Assembly (NCBI GenBank): GCA_011390385.1
Contig: JAABSN010000031.1
Location: 1 to 25,248 of the forward strand
Direction: 5' to 3'
Source: Thioalkalivibrio nitratireducens
GTDB lineage: Bacteria > Pseudomonadota > Gammaproteobacteria > Ectothiorhodospirales > Ectothiorhodospiraceae
Length of the DNA stretch: 25,248 bases
This document shows positions 15,830-22,336 of this stretch, piece after piece. The position numbers and the translations under genes are program-made. Numbering within the stretch: the stretch's first letter is position 1; each line of letters opens with the position of its first letter. A model generated the notes under the pieces. That model was not told the DNA's origin and searched no databases. It was given only the letters and a program-made list of their open reading frames with translations.

Positions 15830-17142
15830 TCGATTCTTTCCTCGAGGATCCGGGTGAGCAGGTCGGCGTAAACGCCAGGCCCCGACGCGAGATCGCCGAC
15901 ACGACCGGCGAGGAGGGCGGGCAAGGGCAGGACGGTCAGGCCGTCGCCGCGATGGATTTGGCCGGTGCGATGAATTCCGGGCACCGTCAGCGGAACGAAC
16001 AACTCCGGCTCGTCGGAGAATGTGAGCCCCGGGTGCCCGAACACCAGTGTTGGCAGCCCGGTTGCCGGTGGAGCCACCGGACGCAGGCTTGCATGCCAAA
16101 GCAGGAGGTCAGCACCCCCCTCGCGTAGCATGCGTGTCGCGCCGTGCCCATGAGGGTCAAACACAGGGCCGGCAGGCGCATGCCGGGTCCGCAAGCCGAA
16201 GCCGTTGTGCCAGAGTCCGGCCTGTTGAAAACTGGCCAGCCCGTCGCTGGCACCCATGGGCAGCAATGCCGCACGTCCGGTTTCGTTGATCTGACGAATG
16301 AGCCGTGTGATCCCCAGCAGATCCAGATCGATCAGCCCCTCACTGTTCGTGTCACCCAGGTCTGCGGGATCCACTGCGATGACCAGGTATCGCGCTTCCT
16401 CGATCTGGGCAACCAGTTGCCGGGCCGCCGGATGCACGGTGGCATCCAGTCGTTGACCCTGCATCAGGGCGCGAATGCTGCCGATGAAATCCATCACGGA
16501 AAGGGATCCGAGATCCACATACTCGGCCTGACGTGGCAGTGTGCCCGCCGGACCTGAACCCAGCACCAGCACACTGGGTGTTGCTTCCGTGTGCAGCCGC
16601 TCTTTCGGCAACAGCAGGCGCTCGAGAACCCGAGGCTGGCGGTGAAGGATTCCCGCACCGAGGAACAGCCACAAGTCGGCGCGGTTGCGGGCCTCGCCGA
16701 GACTGGTTGTGATCAGCCCCTGCATCTGCGCTACGGAAAGCAGTCGGCTGAGTGCGGCACCACCGGCATGATCGACCACGGCACCACAGCGATCGGCGAG
16801 GCGCCACAATGCCCGGCTCTCGGGGAGATCGCCAAGCAAGCCCGCGAACAAGGGCAATTTTGCCTGTTGCAAGCGTTTGGCTGCATGATCCAGCGCCTCG
16901 GCGAGCGCGACCGGCTTGCCATGGAGACGCGGCTGTATGTCCGTTGGAGCCTTCATCGCCGCACGATAGCCGTCGGTGGCGATCGCGCAGTCCAGGTCGA
17001 AGGTCGGACTGTCAGTGTTGCGCAGGGGTGACAGATCGTCACACCCGAGTCCGCAGAACGGGCACAGCAGTGGCGCTGCAGTCGCGTCGAGGCCCCGCTT
17101 TTCTGGGTCTGAGTCGTGGAATTTCTGGTTATCTGGCGTCAT
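15823..17142 (-). CDS. fhcB: Formyltransferase/hydrolase complex subunit B
   Basis: The 439-residue protein is related to the molybdenum/tungsten subunit of archaeal formylmethanofuran dehydrogenase (FwdB/FmdB). In methylotrophs it is part of the hydrolytic FhcABCD complex and no longer does redox chemistry. The N-terminus has LCPFCGLGCDD at about residues 26-36, a C-x2-C-x3-C motif like the 4Fe-4S loop of molybdopterin enzymes. The rest shows segments such as FAGLLGDLPESRALWRLAD and ALLPMGASDGLASFQQAG, and ends LLTRILEERIEC. The ATG at 17142 follows the DHPS-like gene by 29 bp, and the stop overlaps fhcA by 7 bp. Whether the cysteines still hold a cluster cannot be told from sequence. Confidence 0.92.
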   Translation of the reverse strand: MTPDNQKFHDSDPEKRGLDATAAPLLCPFCGLGCDDLSPLRNTDSPTFDLDCAIATDGYRAAMKAPTDIQPRLHGKPVALAEALDHAAKRLQQAKLPLFAGLLGDLPESRALWRLADRCGAVVDHAGGAALSRLLSVAQMQGLITTSLGEARNRADLWLFLGAGILHRQPRVLERLLLPKERLHTEATPSVLVLGSGPAGTLPRQAEYVDLGSLSVMDFIGSIRALMQGQRLDATVHPAARQLVAQIEEARYLVIAVDPADLGDTNSEGLIDLDLLGITRLIRQINETGRAALLPMGASDGLASFQQAGLWHNGFGLRTRHAPAGPVFDPHGHGATRMLREGGADLLLWHASLRPVAPPATGLPTLVFGHPGLTFSDEPELFVPLTVPGIHRTGQIHRGDGLTVLPLPALLAGRVGDLASGPGVYADLLTRILEERIEC

Positions 17143-17171
17143 GCTGAAAGGCCTTGCAAGTTTGAGGCCGT

Positions 17172-18557
17172 TCAGGTCCGCAGCTTTGTCGTTGCCGGCG
17201 GCGTGTAACGCGTGAGGTCTTCTTCGGGCAAGGTCACCGCGCAGCCCCAGCGGAGTGGCTGATCCTGGGTATAACGTTTGCCCAGTTGGTGCGCGATCTC
17301 GGCGCGAGCGAGTTCCACGCCGAGGTAGAACGCATGGCCTCCATCCTGTTCGACGCCCAGGTCGGGAAACAGGGCAAAAGGGTCGATCGAGGTCAGGAAC
17401 AGGTCCCGGTTGTAGATGTGGATCCCGTCGGAGGTGACCTGGATGCGAAAATTGGCATCCTTGACTTGACCTGAGGCCACCCGGACCTCGTCCGCGCTGT
17501 AGGGGAATGGCTTGCGCTCGTGCAGACAGGCAAGACCGCCGTCCAGTTGTTTCGGCAGGCGGCCCTGCTCTTTGGCGCGGAACATGATGCGGCGGGAAAG
17601 GTCGAGTTCTCTGATGGCAGAGCGGCAATGCGGGCTTACCTGCGTGGTCAGGAGGCTGTCGATGTGCAGTTCCGACATGATTCCGCTGAGTAGCGCGTGG
17701 ATGCCGGTGGTGTCCGCCTCGGTCAGTTCCGACAGATTGCCCGTTCCCATCAGCAGTGGCGCTTCGGGCAGACGCCGCCGAAGCTCGTGATAACGCACCA
17801 GCGACTCGGTGAATCCGAAATGAATGGGGTCAAGCACGGGATCCAGAAGACAGTCCCGTCCCCGTTGCCACAAGGCCTCATAGTTGCACACCAGTGAGGC
17901 GAGATCGCCGGGGTGGTCGGGGATCAATATGGGGGTGGCGGCCACTTCGTCGGCGATCCAGAGGGTCTCGCTGGTCAGGCTCAGCAGGAAATCCGCTCCG
18001 GCGCGACCACCGGTCAGGAGATCCTCCGGGTTCAGCGAGTCCACACTCACCAGAAATCCCTCGGCCTTGAGGCGACGTACCGCTGGATCGAGCAGCGGGA
18101 AGGGGGTGTCCGGCAGGCAGCCAAGATCGATGACGTCGGCACCATCTGCCTGAAAGGCGTGTGCGCGTGCAGACAAGGCGTCCAGAGTGAGGTCCGGAGC
18201 ATCCACGATCTCGGCGAAGATCCTTACCGAATGCTGGCTCAGGTCGACCGGTCTGCCGTTGCGGCCAAACCACTCCGGCAGGTCCATCAACTCCTCGGGT
18301 CCGCGTTGGAAAGGTACCCCGTAATGAGCCTGCAGGGCCGCAAGATCCCCGCGGCAACGCCCGGGCAGGATGACTCTGTCAGCCGGCCCGGGATCGGAAA
18401 GCCGACGGCGAATGAGTTCTCCGGTCAGCAGGGCCGCAACCTTGACCCCAAGGGACCGGACCTCCCAGGTGAAATCGACCGGACCCATCTCGTTGAGCAC
18501 CTGGCGCAGGCCGGCCTCGGCCAGGCTCCCGGTCACGAAGAGGAGGTGTTCCTTCAT
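17172..18557 (-). CDS. Dihydropteroate synthase-like protein (DUF6513 type), H4MPT-associated
   Basis: The 461-residue protein has an N-terminal region (about 1-140), then a TIM-barrel-like middle related to dihydropteroate synthase (about 145-330) with DGADVIDLGCLPDT, FLVSVDSLNPEDLLTGG, ILIPDHPG and PLLMGTGNLSELTEADTTG. A C-terminal region follows with GQVKDANFRIQV and HIYNRDLFLTSIDPFALFPDL. In H4MPT users a DHPS-like protein of this kind sits with the fhc genes; joining a pterin to ribosyl-aniline is the expected step, but it is not proven for this protein. The ATG at 18557 has only a poor ribosome site. It is the first gene of the operon that continues with fhcB, fhcA and the DUF447 gene, and lies 208 bp after the sigma-54 activator gene on the same strand. 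Confidence 0.85.
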   Translation of the reverse strand: MKEHLLFVTGSLAEAGLRQVLNEMGPVDFTWEVRSLGVKVAALLTGELIRRRLSDPGPADRVILPGRCRGDLAALQAHYGVPFQRGPEELMDLPEWFGRNGRPVDLSQHSVRIFAEIVDAPDLTLDALSARAHAFQADGADVIDLGCLPDTPFPLLDPAVRRLKAEGFLVSVDSLNPEDLLTGGRAGADFLLSLTSETLWIADEVAATPILIPDHPGDLASLVCNYEALWQRGRDCLLDPVLDPIHFGFTESLVRYHELRRRLPEAPLLMGTGNLSELTEADTTGIHALLSGIMSELHIDSLLTTQVSPHCRSAIRELDLSRRIMFRAKEQGRLPKQLDGGLACLHERKPFPYSADEVRVASGQVKDANFRIQVTSDGIHIYNRDLFLTSIDPFALFPDLGVEQDGGHAFYLGVELARAEIAHQLGKRYTQDQPLRWGCAVTLPEEDLTRYTPPATTKLRT

Positions 18558-18579
18558 CGTCTCGGCTGCCTTTCATCAC

Positions 18580-18612
18580 TCGGCGAACTGCGCCGATGGT
18601 CCTCCTGGACCA
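18580..18612. promoter_or_regulatory. Two adjacent inverted repeats upstream of the DHPS-like gene
   Basis: TCGGCG-AACTG-CGCCGA (18580-18596) is directly followed by TGGTCC-TCCT-GGACCA (18597-18612). They lie in the 208-bp gap between the activator gene and the fhcBA operon, 23 to 55 bp before the operon start. They could be a weak terminator, a leader structure or regulator sites. I see no clear promoter boxes nearby. Confidence 0.3.
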
Positions 18613-18765
18613 GCAGACGTTGCGCCAGAGGCATCGATGGTTGTTGCATAGGATCGGCTCCTGGACCGTGGGCAGCTTTCAGATCACGACGTCGGCAAGC
18701 CATTGGAGCGAGTCCGGACCCGCGGCCGATCATGTGGTGCCGTGAAATGGAGTGAAGGTGGGACG

Positions 18766-20700
18766 TCAGCGTGGCGGTTTGATTCCGCAGCGCTTCATCT
18801 TGCGATACAGGGTGTTTCGGCTGACATTCAATTTTGAAGCAACCTGCGAAACGTTCCAATGGCAGGTCTCGAGTTCGCGCAGGATGGTTTCGCGCTCGGC
18901 CAGCGTCAGCGGATTGCTCAAGTCGCCCGGCGACTGGGAAGCCGCTTCGGGACTGGCGGCCAGGGTATAGTCTGGAAGGGATCCGACTCGAATGACAGCA
19001 TCGTCGCACAGCCCGATCAATGCACGAAGGACGCTGCGCAGCTGTCGAATGTTGCCCGGCCACGAATACGCCTCCAGCACTGCGAGTGCCTCTGGCTCCA
19101 TGGTGATCGCACCGGACCCTTCGGCCTCGATTTCCAGAAGACGCCGGATCAGTTCGCCCCGATCCTGGCGTTCACGCAGCGGCGGAATGGTCAGGCTGAT
19201 TCCGTACAGCCGGTAGAACAGATCCTCACGGAAGCGCCCATCGCTCACCTGTTGCTGCAGATCCTGGTGCGTTGCACTGATCACGCGAATATCGACCTTG
19301 ATGGGCGTTTCGCCGCCGAGCGGGACGACCTCGCGTTCCTCGAGCACCCGCAGCAGCCGCGCCTGGAGGGCCAGCGGCATGTCCCCGATCTCGTCAAGGA
19401 AAAGGGTACCGCCGTCAGCCTGCACGATCTTCCCGCGGCTACCCTCGCGGCTTGCACCCGTGAAGGCACCAGGACGGTAGCCGAACAATTCGCTCTCGAT
19501 CAGGGTTTCCGGCAAGGACGCACAATTGACGGCAATAAAGGGTTTCAGATGGCGGGTACTGGACAGGTGTACAGCGCGCGCGAAAACGTCCTTGCCGACG
19601 CCGGTTTCACCGAGAAGCAAGAAGGGAAGATCCTTTTCCAGCAGTTTGCGGGCCTGCTCGACGTTCCGTTGCATGCGTGTATCGCCCCAGTGAAGCCCCT
19701 CCATGGCCTGGTGCGGGGCGGTGTGGGAGCTGCCGCGGCGTGACCGCAGCGTCGGAAGGCTGGGCGTTGGCGTGCTCGCCGGAGGTTGAAGACTCGCGAA
19801 AAAACGGCGGCCCTGGCGGCTGTCATGCAATGGGATGGGCTGCGCCATTGGGGCGTGGGCGTACTCCAATGCCGTGTCGAGCCGGATATTGAATAGATCC
19901 CCGAGCGTCAGACCGACGACACCGTCCGACGGCTCGTGGTTGAGCTGGAACAGGGCGCTGCGGTTGGCCGCAAGGATCTGACCGGCTGGATCGAATGCGA
20001 CCGCCCCTTCCCCGAGCGTATTCACGAATTCGGGCCGGCTATGGAAACGCAGCAGATAATGGTCCCGCATCTCGCAGAGGAACAGTCGGTTCTCGATCAA
20101 TTGGGCCGACATGTTGACCAGGACCATCGTGTGCTGCTGGGCCATCCGGGATTCACTGGAGGCGTCGAGTACTGCGGAAATGCGGCCCGTGGGATCGAAA
20201 ATCGGCGCTGCGGAACACGTGAGGCGCGTGTTCTTGTCAAAGAAGTGATGATCCTGGTGGATCACCAGCGGTCGTTGCTCGACCAGGCATGTGCCGATTC
20301 CATTCGTGCCCTGGAACCGCTCGTGCCAGATCGCGCCCGCCTGCAGTCCAGTTGAGGCCGCTGCGTTGGTGAATATCGGATCACCGACGTATTTGAGCAC
20401 GACACCGTCCGGATCCGACAGCAGGATCGAATAGCCAGTTCCGGCAACCTGCTGGTACAGATTGGTCATCTCGGTCTGCGCGATCTCTACCAGGCTGCAG
20501 GATTTTTCCCTTCGTCGTCCAAGCTCCTCGTGGGAGACGAACTGGGTTTCGGGGGGGGCGTCGGGATCGAGTTGGTATTCGCTGACACATCGCTTCCACG
20601 ACGCAAGAATGTGATTTTCGACGACATTGCTATGCCCTGGTGTGTTCGATACCGCCGAGAGGATCGATCGGCCATGATTTTCCCGGGTCATCGCGGTCAT
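18766..20700 (-). CDS. GAF/sigma-54-dependent activator, AcoR type
   Basis: The 644-residue bacterial enhancer-binding protein has an N-terminal sensor region with ASWKRC (33-38) and a GAF domain of the AcoR kind (WHERFQGTNGIGTCLVEQRP, 125-144; then DHHFFDKNTRLTCSAAPIFD). A PAS-like stretch (about 225-290) and a short linker follow. The AAA+ domain has Walker A GETGVGKD (364-371), an intact GAFTGA loop (411-416) that contacts sigma-54, and Walker B GGTLFLDEIGD (430-440). The C-terminal Fis-type helix-turn-helix is at about 611-640. The ATG at 20700 is supported by AGGAG five bases upstream. AcoR-type activators often control alcohol or acetoin oxidation genes, so an alcohol or C1-linked effector is plausible. 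It diverges from the acyl-CoA dehydrogenase-like gene, where a possible sigma-54 promoter is visible, and lies upstream of the fhcBA operon. Confidence 0.92.
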   Translation of the reverse strand: MTAMTRENHGRSILSAVSNTPGHSNVVENHILASWKRCVSEYQLDPDAPPETQFVSHEELGRRREKSCSLVEIAQTEMTNLYQQVAGTGYSILLSDPDGVVLKYVGDPIFTNAAASTGLQAGAIWHERFQGTNGIGTCLVEQRPLVIHQDHHFFDKNTRLTCSAAPIFDPTGRISAVLDASSESRMAQQHTMVLVNMSAQLIENRLFLCEMRDHYLLRFHSRPEFVNTLGEGAVAFDPAGQILAANRSALFQLNHEPSDGVVGLTLGDLFNIRLDTALEYAHAPMAQPIPLHDSRQGRRFFASLQPPASTPTPSLPTLRSRRGSSHTAPHQAMEGLHWGDTRMQRNVEQARKLLEKDLPFLLLGETGVGKDVFARAVHLSSTRHLKPFIAVNCASLPETLIESELFGYRPGAFTGASREGSRGKIVQADGGTLFLDEIGDMPLALQARLLRVLEEREVVPLGGETPIKVDIRVISATHQDLQQQVSDGRFREDLFYRLYGISLTIPPLRERQDRGELIRRLLEIEAEGSGAITMEPEALAVLEAYSWPGNIRQLRSVLRALIGLCDDAVIRVGSLPDYTLAASPEAASQSPGDLSNPLTLAERETILRELETCHWNVSQVASKLNVSRNTLYRKMKRCGIKPPR

Positions 20701-20885
20701 GGTGGCTCCTGGTTCAGTGAGGAAACGAGTGATGCCGGCCCAGCGCGGGGTGCCGACCATCGTTTCGTCGTTTGGGCTCCGTGTGTCGACTTCGGGCGAT
20801 CCCTGCCAGACCATTCAGGTATACGCCAGTCGGGCCTCTTTTTGGGAAAAAACCAGGGCATTTCCGTAGAATTACTGATACAGAA

Positions 20886-20900
20886 CCGTAAACGTTACGG
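20886..20900. promoter_or_regulatory. 15-bp palindrome, candidate activator site
   Basis: CCGTAA-ACG-TTACGG is a near-perfect dyad (6-bp arms, 3-bp spacer) in the 468-bp gap between the sigma-54 activator and the acyl-CoA dehydrogenase-like gene. It lies about 55 bp before the candidate -24 element, the kind of place an enhancer-binding protein would use. No second copy was seen. Confidence 0.35.
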
Positions 20901-20954
20901 CTATGCTCTTTGGTACGGGGGGTAGCCCCGGAGATCATCCTCGATACCCGACAA

Positions 20955-20970
20955 TGGTCCCGTGATTGCG
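20955..20970 (+). promoter_or_regulatory. Candidate sigma-54 (-24/-12) promoter
   Basis: TGG at 20955-20957 and TTGC at 20966-20969 give the invariant GG-N10-GC spacing of a sigma-54 promoter (consensus TGGCACG-N4-TTGCW). Three bases after the GG differ from consensus. It points towards the acyl-CoA dehydrogenase-like gene, with a predicted start near 20981 and a leader of about 190 nt, and it lies beside a gene for a sigma-54 activator. Confidence 0.4.
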
Positions 20971-20975
20971 GACAG

Positions 20976-20987
20976 CGAACCGGTTCG
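20976..20987. promoter_or_regulatory. 12-bp perfect palindrome over the predicted start site
   Basis: CGAACCGGTTCG is a perfect dyad just downstream of the candidate -12 element. It could be a repressor or response-regulator site. A 12-bp palindrome can also occur by chance in high-GC DNA. Confidence 0.25.
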
Positions 20988-21168
20988 ACGGATGGAAAAC
21001 CCGCTGCGCAATGCGGCAAGAGGCACTTATCAGCGCCTGTAAGACCCGGAAACGCACCGAAAAAGATCGGTGGTACGTGCCTGTTCAGGCGCCGGTGCTG
21101 CCGTTCAGTCCAGAATCCGACACCCTCCGAGGCTGTCGACAGAGCCCCATCAGATTGCGAGACTGATT

Positions 21169-22332
21169 ATGCTGCATGGAAATCTTGATGCAACCCTGTT
21201 ACAGGTGCGAGAGATTGCCAAGGAGGTTGTTGCCCCTTTCAGCGCGAAGGTGGATGAGGCAGGTGAATGGCCGGCACCCGGAATTCGCGCGCTGCAGGAT
21301 GTCGGATTGGCCGGCATGGTCATTCCCAAGGCGTACGGTGGCTGCGGCTACGGTCTGTTGTCGCTGGCCAAGGTGTGTGAAATCCTTGGGCAGGAGTGCG
21401 CATCCACTGCGATCTGTTTCGGCATGCACTGCGTGGGCTCGTCGGTGATTGCGGCCAATGCGACCGCGGATCAGCAAGAGCGCTTCATCGCACCCATCTG
21501 CGCAGGGCAGCACATCACCACATTGTCTCTGAGCGAGGCCGGGACCGGAGCGCACTTCTACTTGCCTGAAACCAGCCTTCAAGCGGTGGATGAACACCAC
21601 TACCGTTTGACGGGCACAAAGACCTTCGTGACCAATGGGGCTCACGCGGACTCGTACGTGGTATCCGCGGTGACCGTCGATGAAGGGGCGCCGCTGGCCC
21701 AGTTCTCCTGCGTCGTCGTGCCTGCGGATGCCAAGGGTTTGGAATGGGGCCAGCCTTGGGATGGTCTCGGCATGCGGGGCAACTCGTCCCGCTCGATGGG
21801 ATTGCACGGCATCGAGATTCCGCAAAGCAATCTGCTTGGCAAGGAAGGCGAACAGATCTGGTATATTTTCAACGTCGTGCTGCCGCATTTCCTCGTGGCC
21901 ATGGCGGGTACCTATCTCGGTGCGGCGACGACGGCGCTGGAAGAAGCCAGACGACACTTGATGCGCCGTTATCACACCCATTCCGGGTCCAGCCTGTCCC
22001 AGGCATCCGTCATGCAACATCGGTTGGGTACGCTTTGGGCAAGCCTGGAACGCACCCGTTACCTGGCCTATCACGCGGCCGCGAGTTTTGATGCCGGTGA
22101 ACCGGATGCGCTGATTGCCTTGATGTCGGCAAAGGCCGAAGTGGCGGAGTGCTCGGTGTCGCTCGTCAACGAGAGCATGACGTTGTGCGGCGGGATCGGC
22201 TACCGGAATGGCTCGGTGCTGCACCGGTTGCTGCGTGATGTGCGTGCATCACATCTGATGTCCCCCACCACCGATATCTTGCGGGTATGGACCGGCAGGG
22301 CGCTGCTCGGTCAACCGCTTCTGGCGGATTGA
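21169..22332 (+). CDS. Acyl-CoA dehydrogenase-like flavoprotein, catalytic glutamate not found
   Basis: The 387-residue protein has the full acyl-CoA dehydrogenase layout. The N-terminal helical domain (1-110) contains GMVIPKAYGGCGYG, the middle beta domain has LSLSEAGTGAHF (119-130) and LTGTKTFVTNGAHADSYVVSA (147-167), and the C-terminal helical domain holds GGIGY (341-345). Canonical members take a proton from the acyl-CoA with a glutamate in a YEGT-like motif; here the aligned place reads HLMSPTTDILR, with serine 365. The other known glutamate site, in the helix before AGTYLG, reads HFLVAMAG. So a normal dehydrogenation is uncertain. The ATG at 21169 gives the usual length but has no strong ribosome site. 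The kinase gene starts 4 bp later, which suggests a sensory or regulated pathway. The substrate is unknown. Confidence 0.87.
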   Translation: MLHGNLDATLLQVREIAKEVVAPFSAKVDEAGEWPAPGIRALQDVGLAGMVIPKAYGGCGYGLLSLAKVCEILGQECASTAICFGMHCVGSSVIAANATADQQERFIAPICAGQHITTLSLSEAGTGAHFYLPETSLQAVDEHHYRLTGTKTFVTNGAHADSYVVSAVTVDEGAPLAQFSCVVVPADAKGLEWGQPWDGLGMRGNSSRSMGLHGIEIPQSNLLGKEGEQIWYIFNVVLPHFLVAMAGTYLGAATTALEEARRHLMRRYHTHSGSSLSQASVMQHRLGTLWASLERTRYLAYHAAASFDAGEPDALIALMSAKAEVAECSVSLVNESMTLCGGIGYRNGSVLHRLLRDVRASHLMSPTTDILRVWTGRALLGQPLLAD

Positions 22333-22336
22333 CGCG

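Noticed and set aside
14609..15871. 420-codon open frame antisense to fhcA
   Set aside because: FhcA on the other strand has all metal-site motifs; the opposite product is not family-like.
15830..16099. N-terminal extension of FhcA by 90 residues
   Set aside because: It lies entirely within fhcB in another frame and is Arg/Pro-rich; FhcA proteins begin near MLTRLTGARVFDP.
18625..18660. Sigma-54 promoter driving the DHPS-like/fhcBA operon
   Set aside because: The best minus-strand candidate near 18650 has GG-N12-GC spacing, so it does not meet the consensus.
20935..20951. Alternative sigma-54 promoter at TGGTACGG near 20911
   Set aside because: The distance from GG to GC is 11 rather than 10 bp, so it breaks the invariant spacing.
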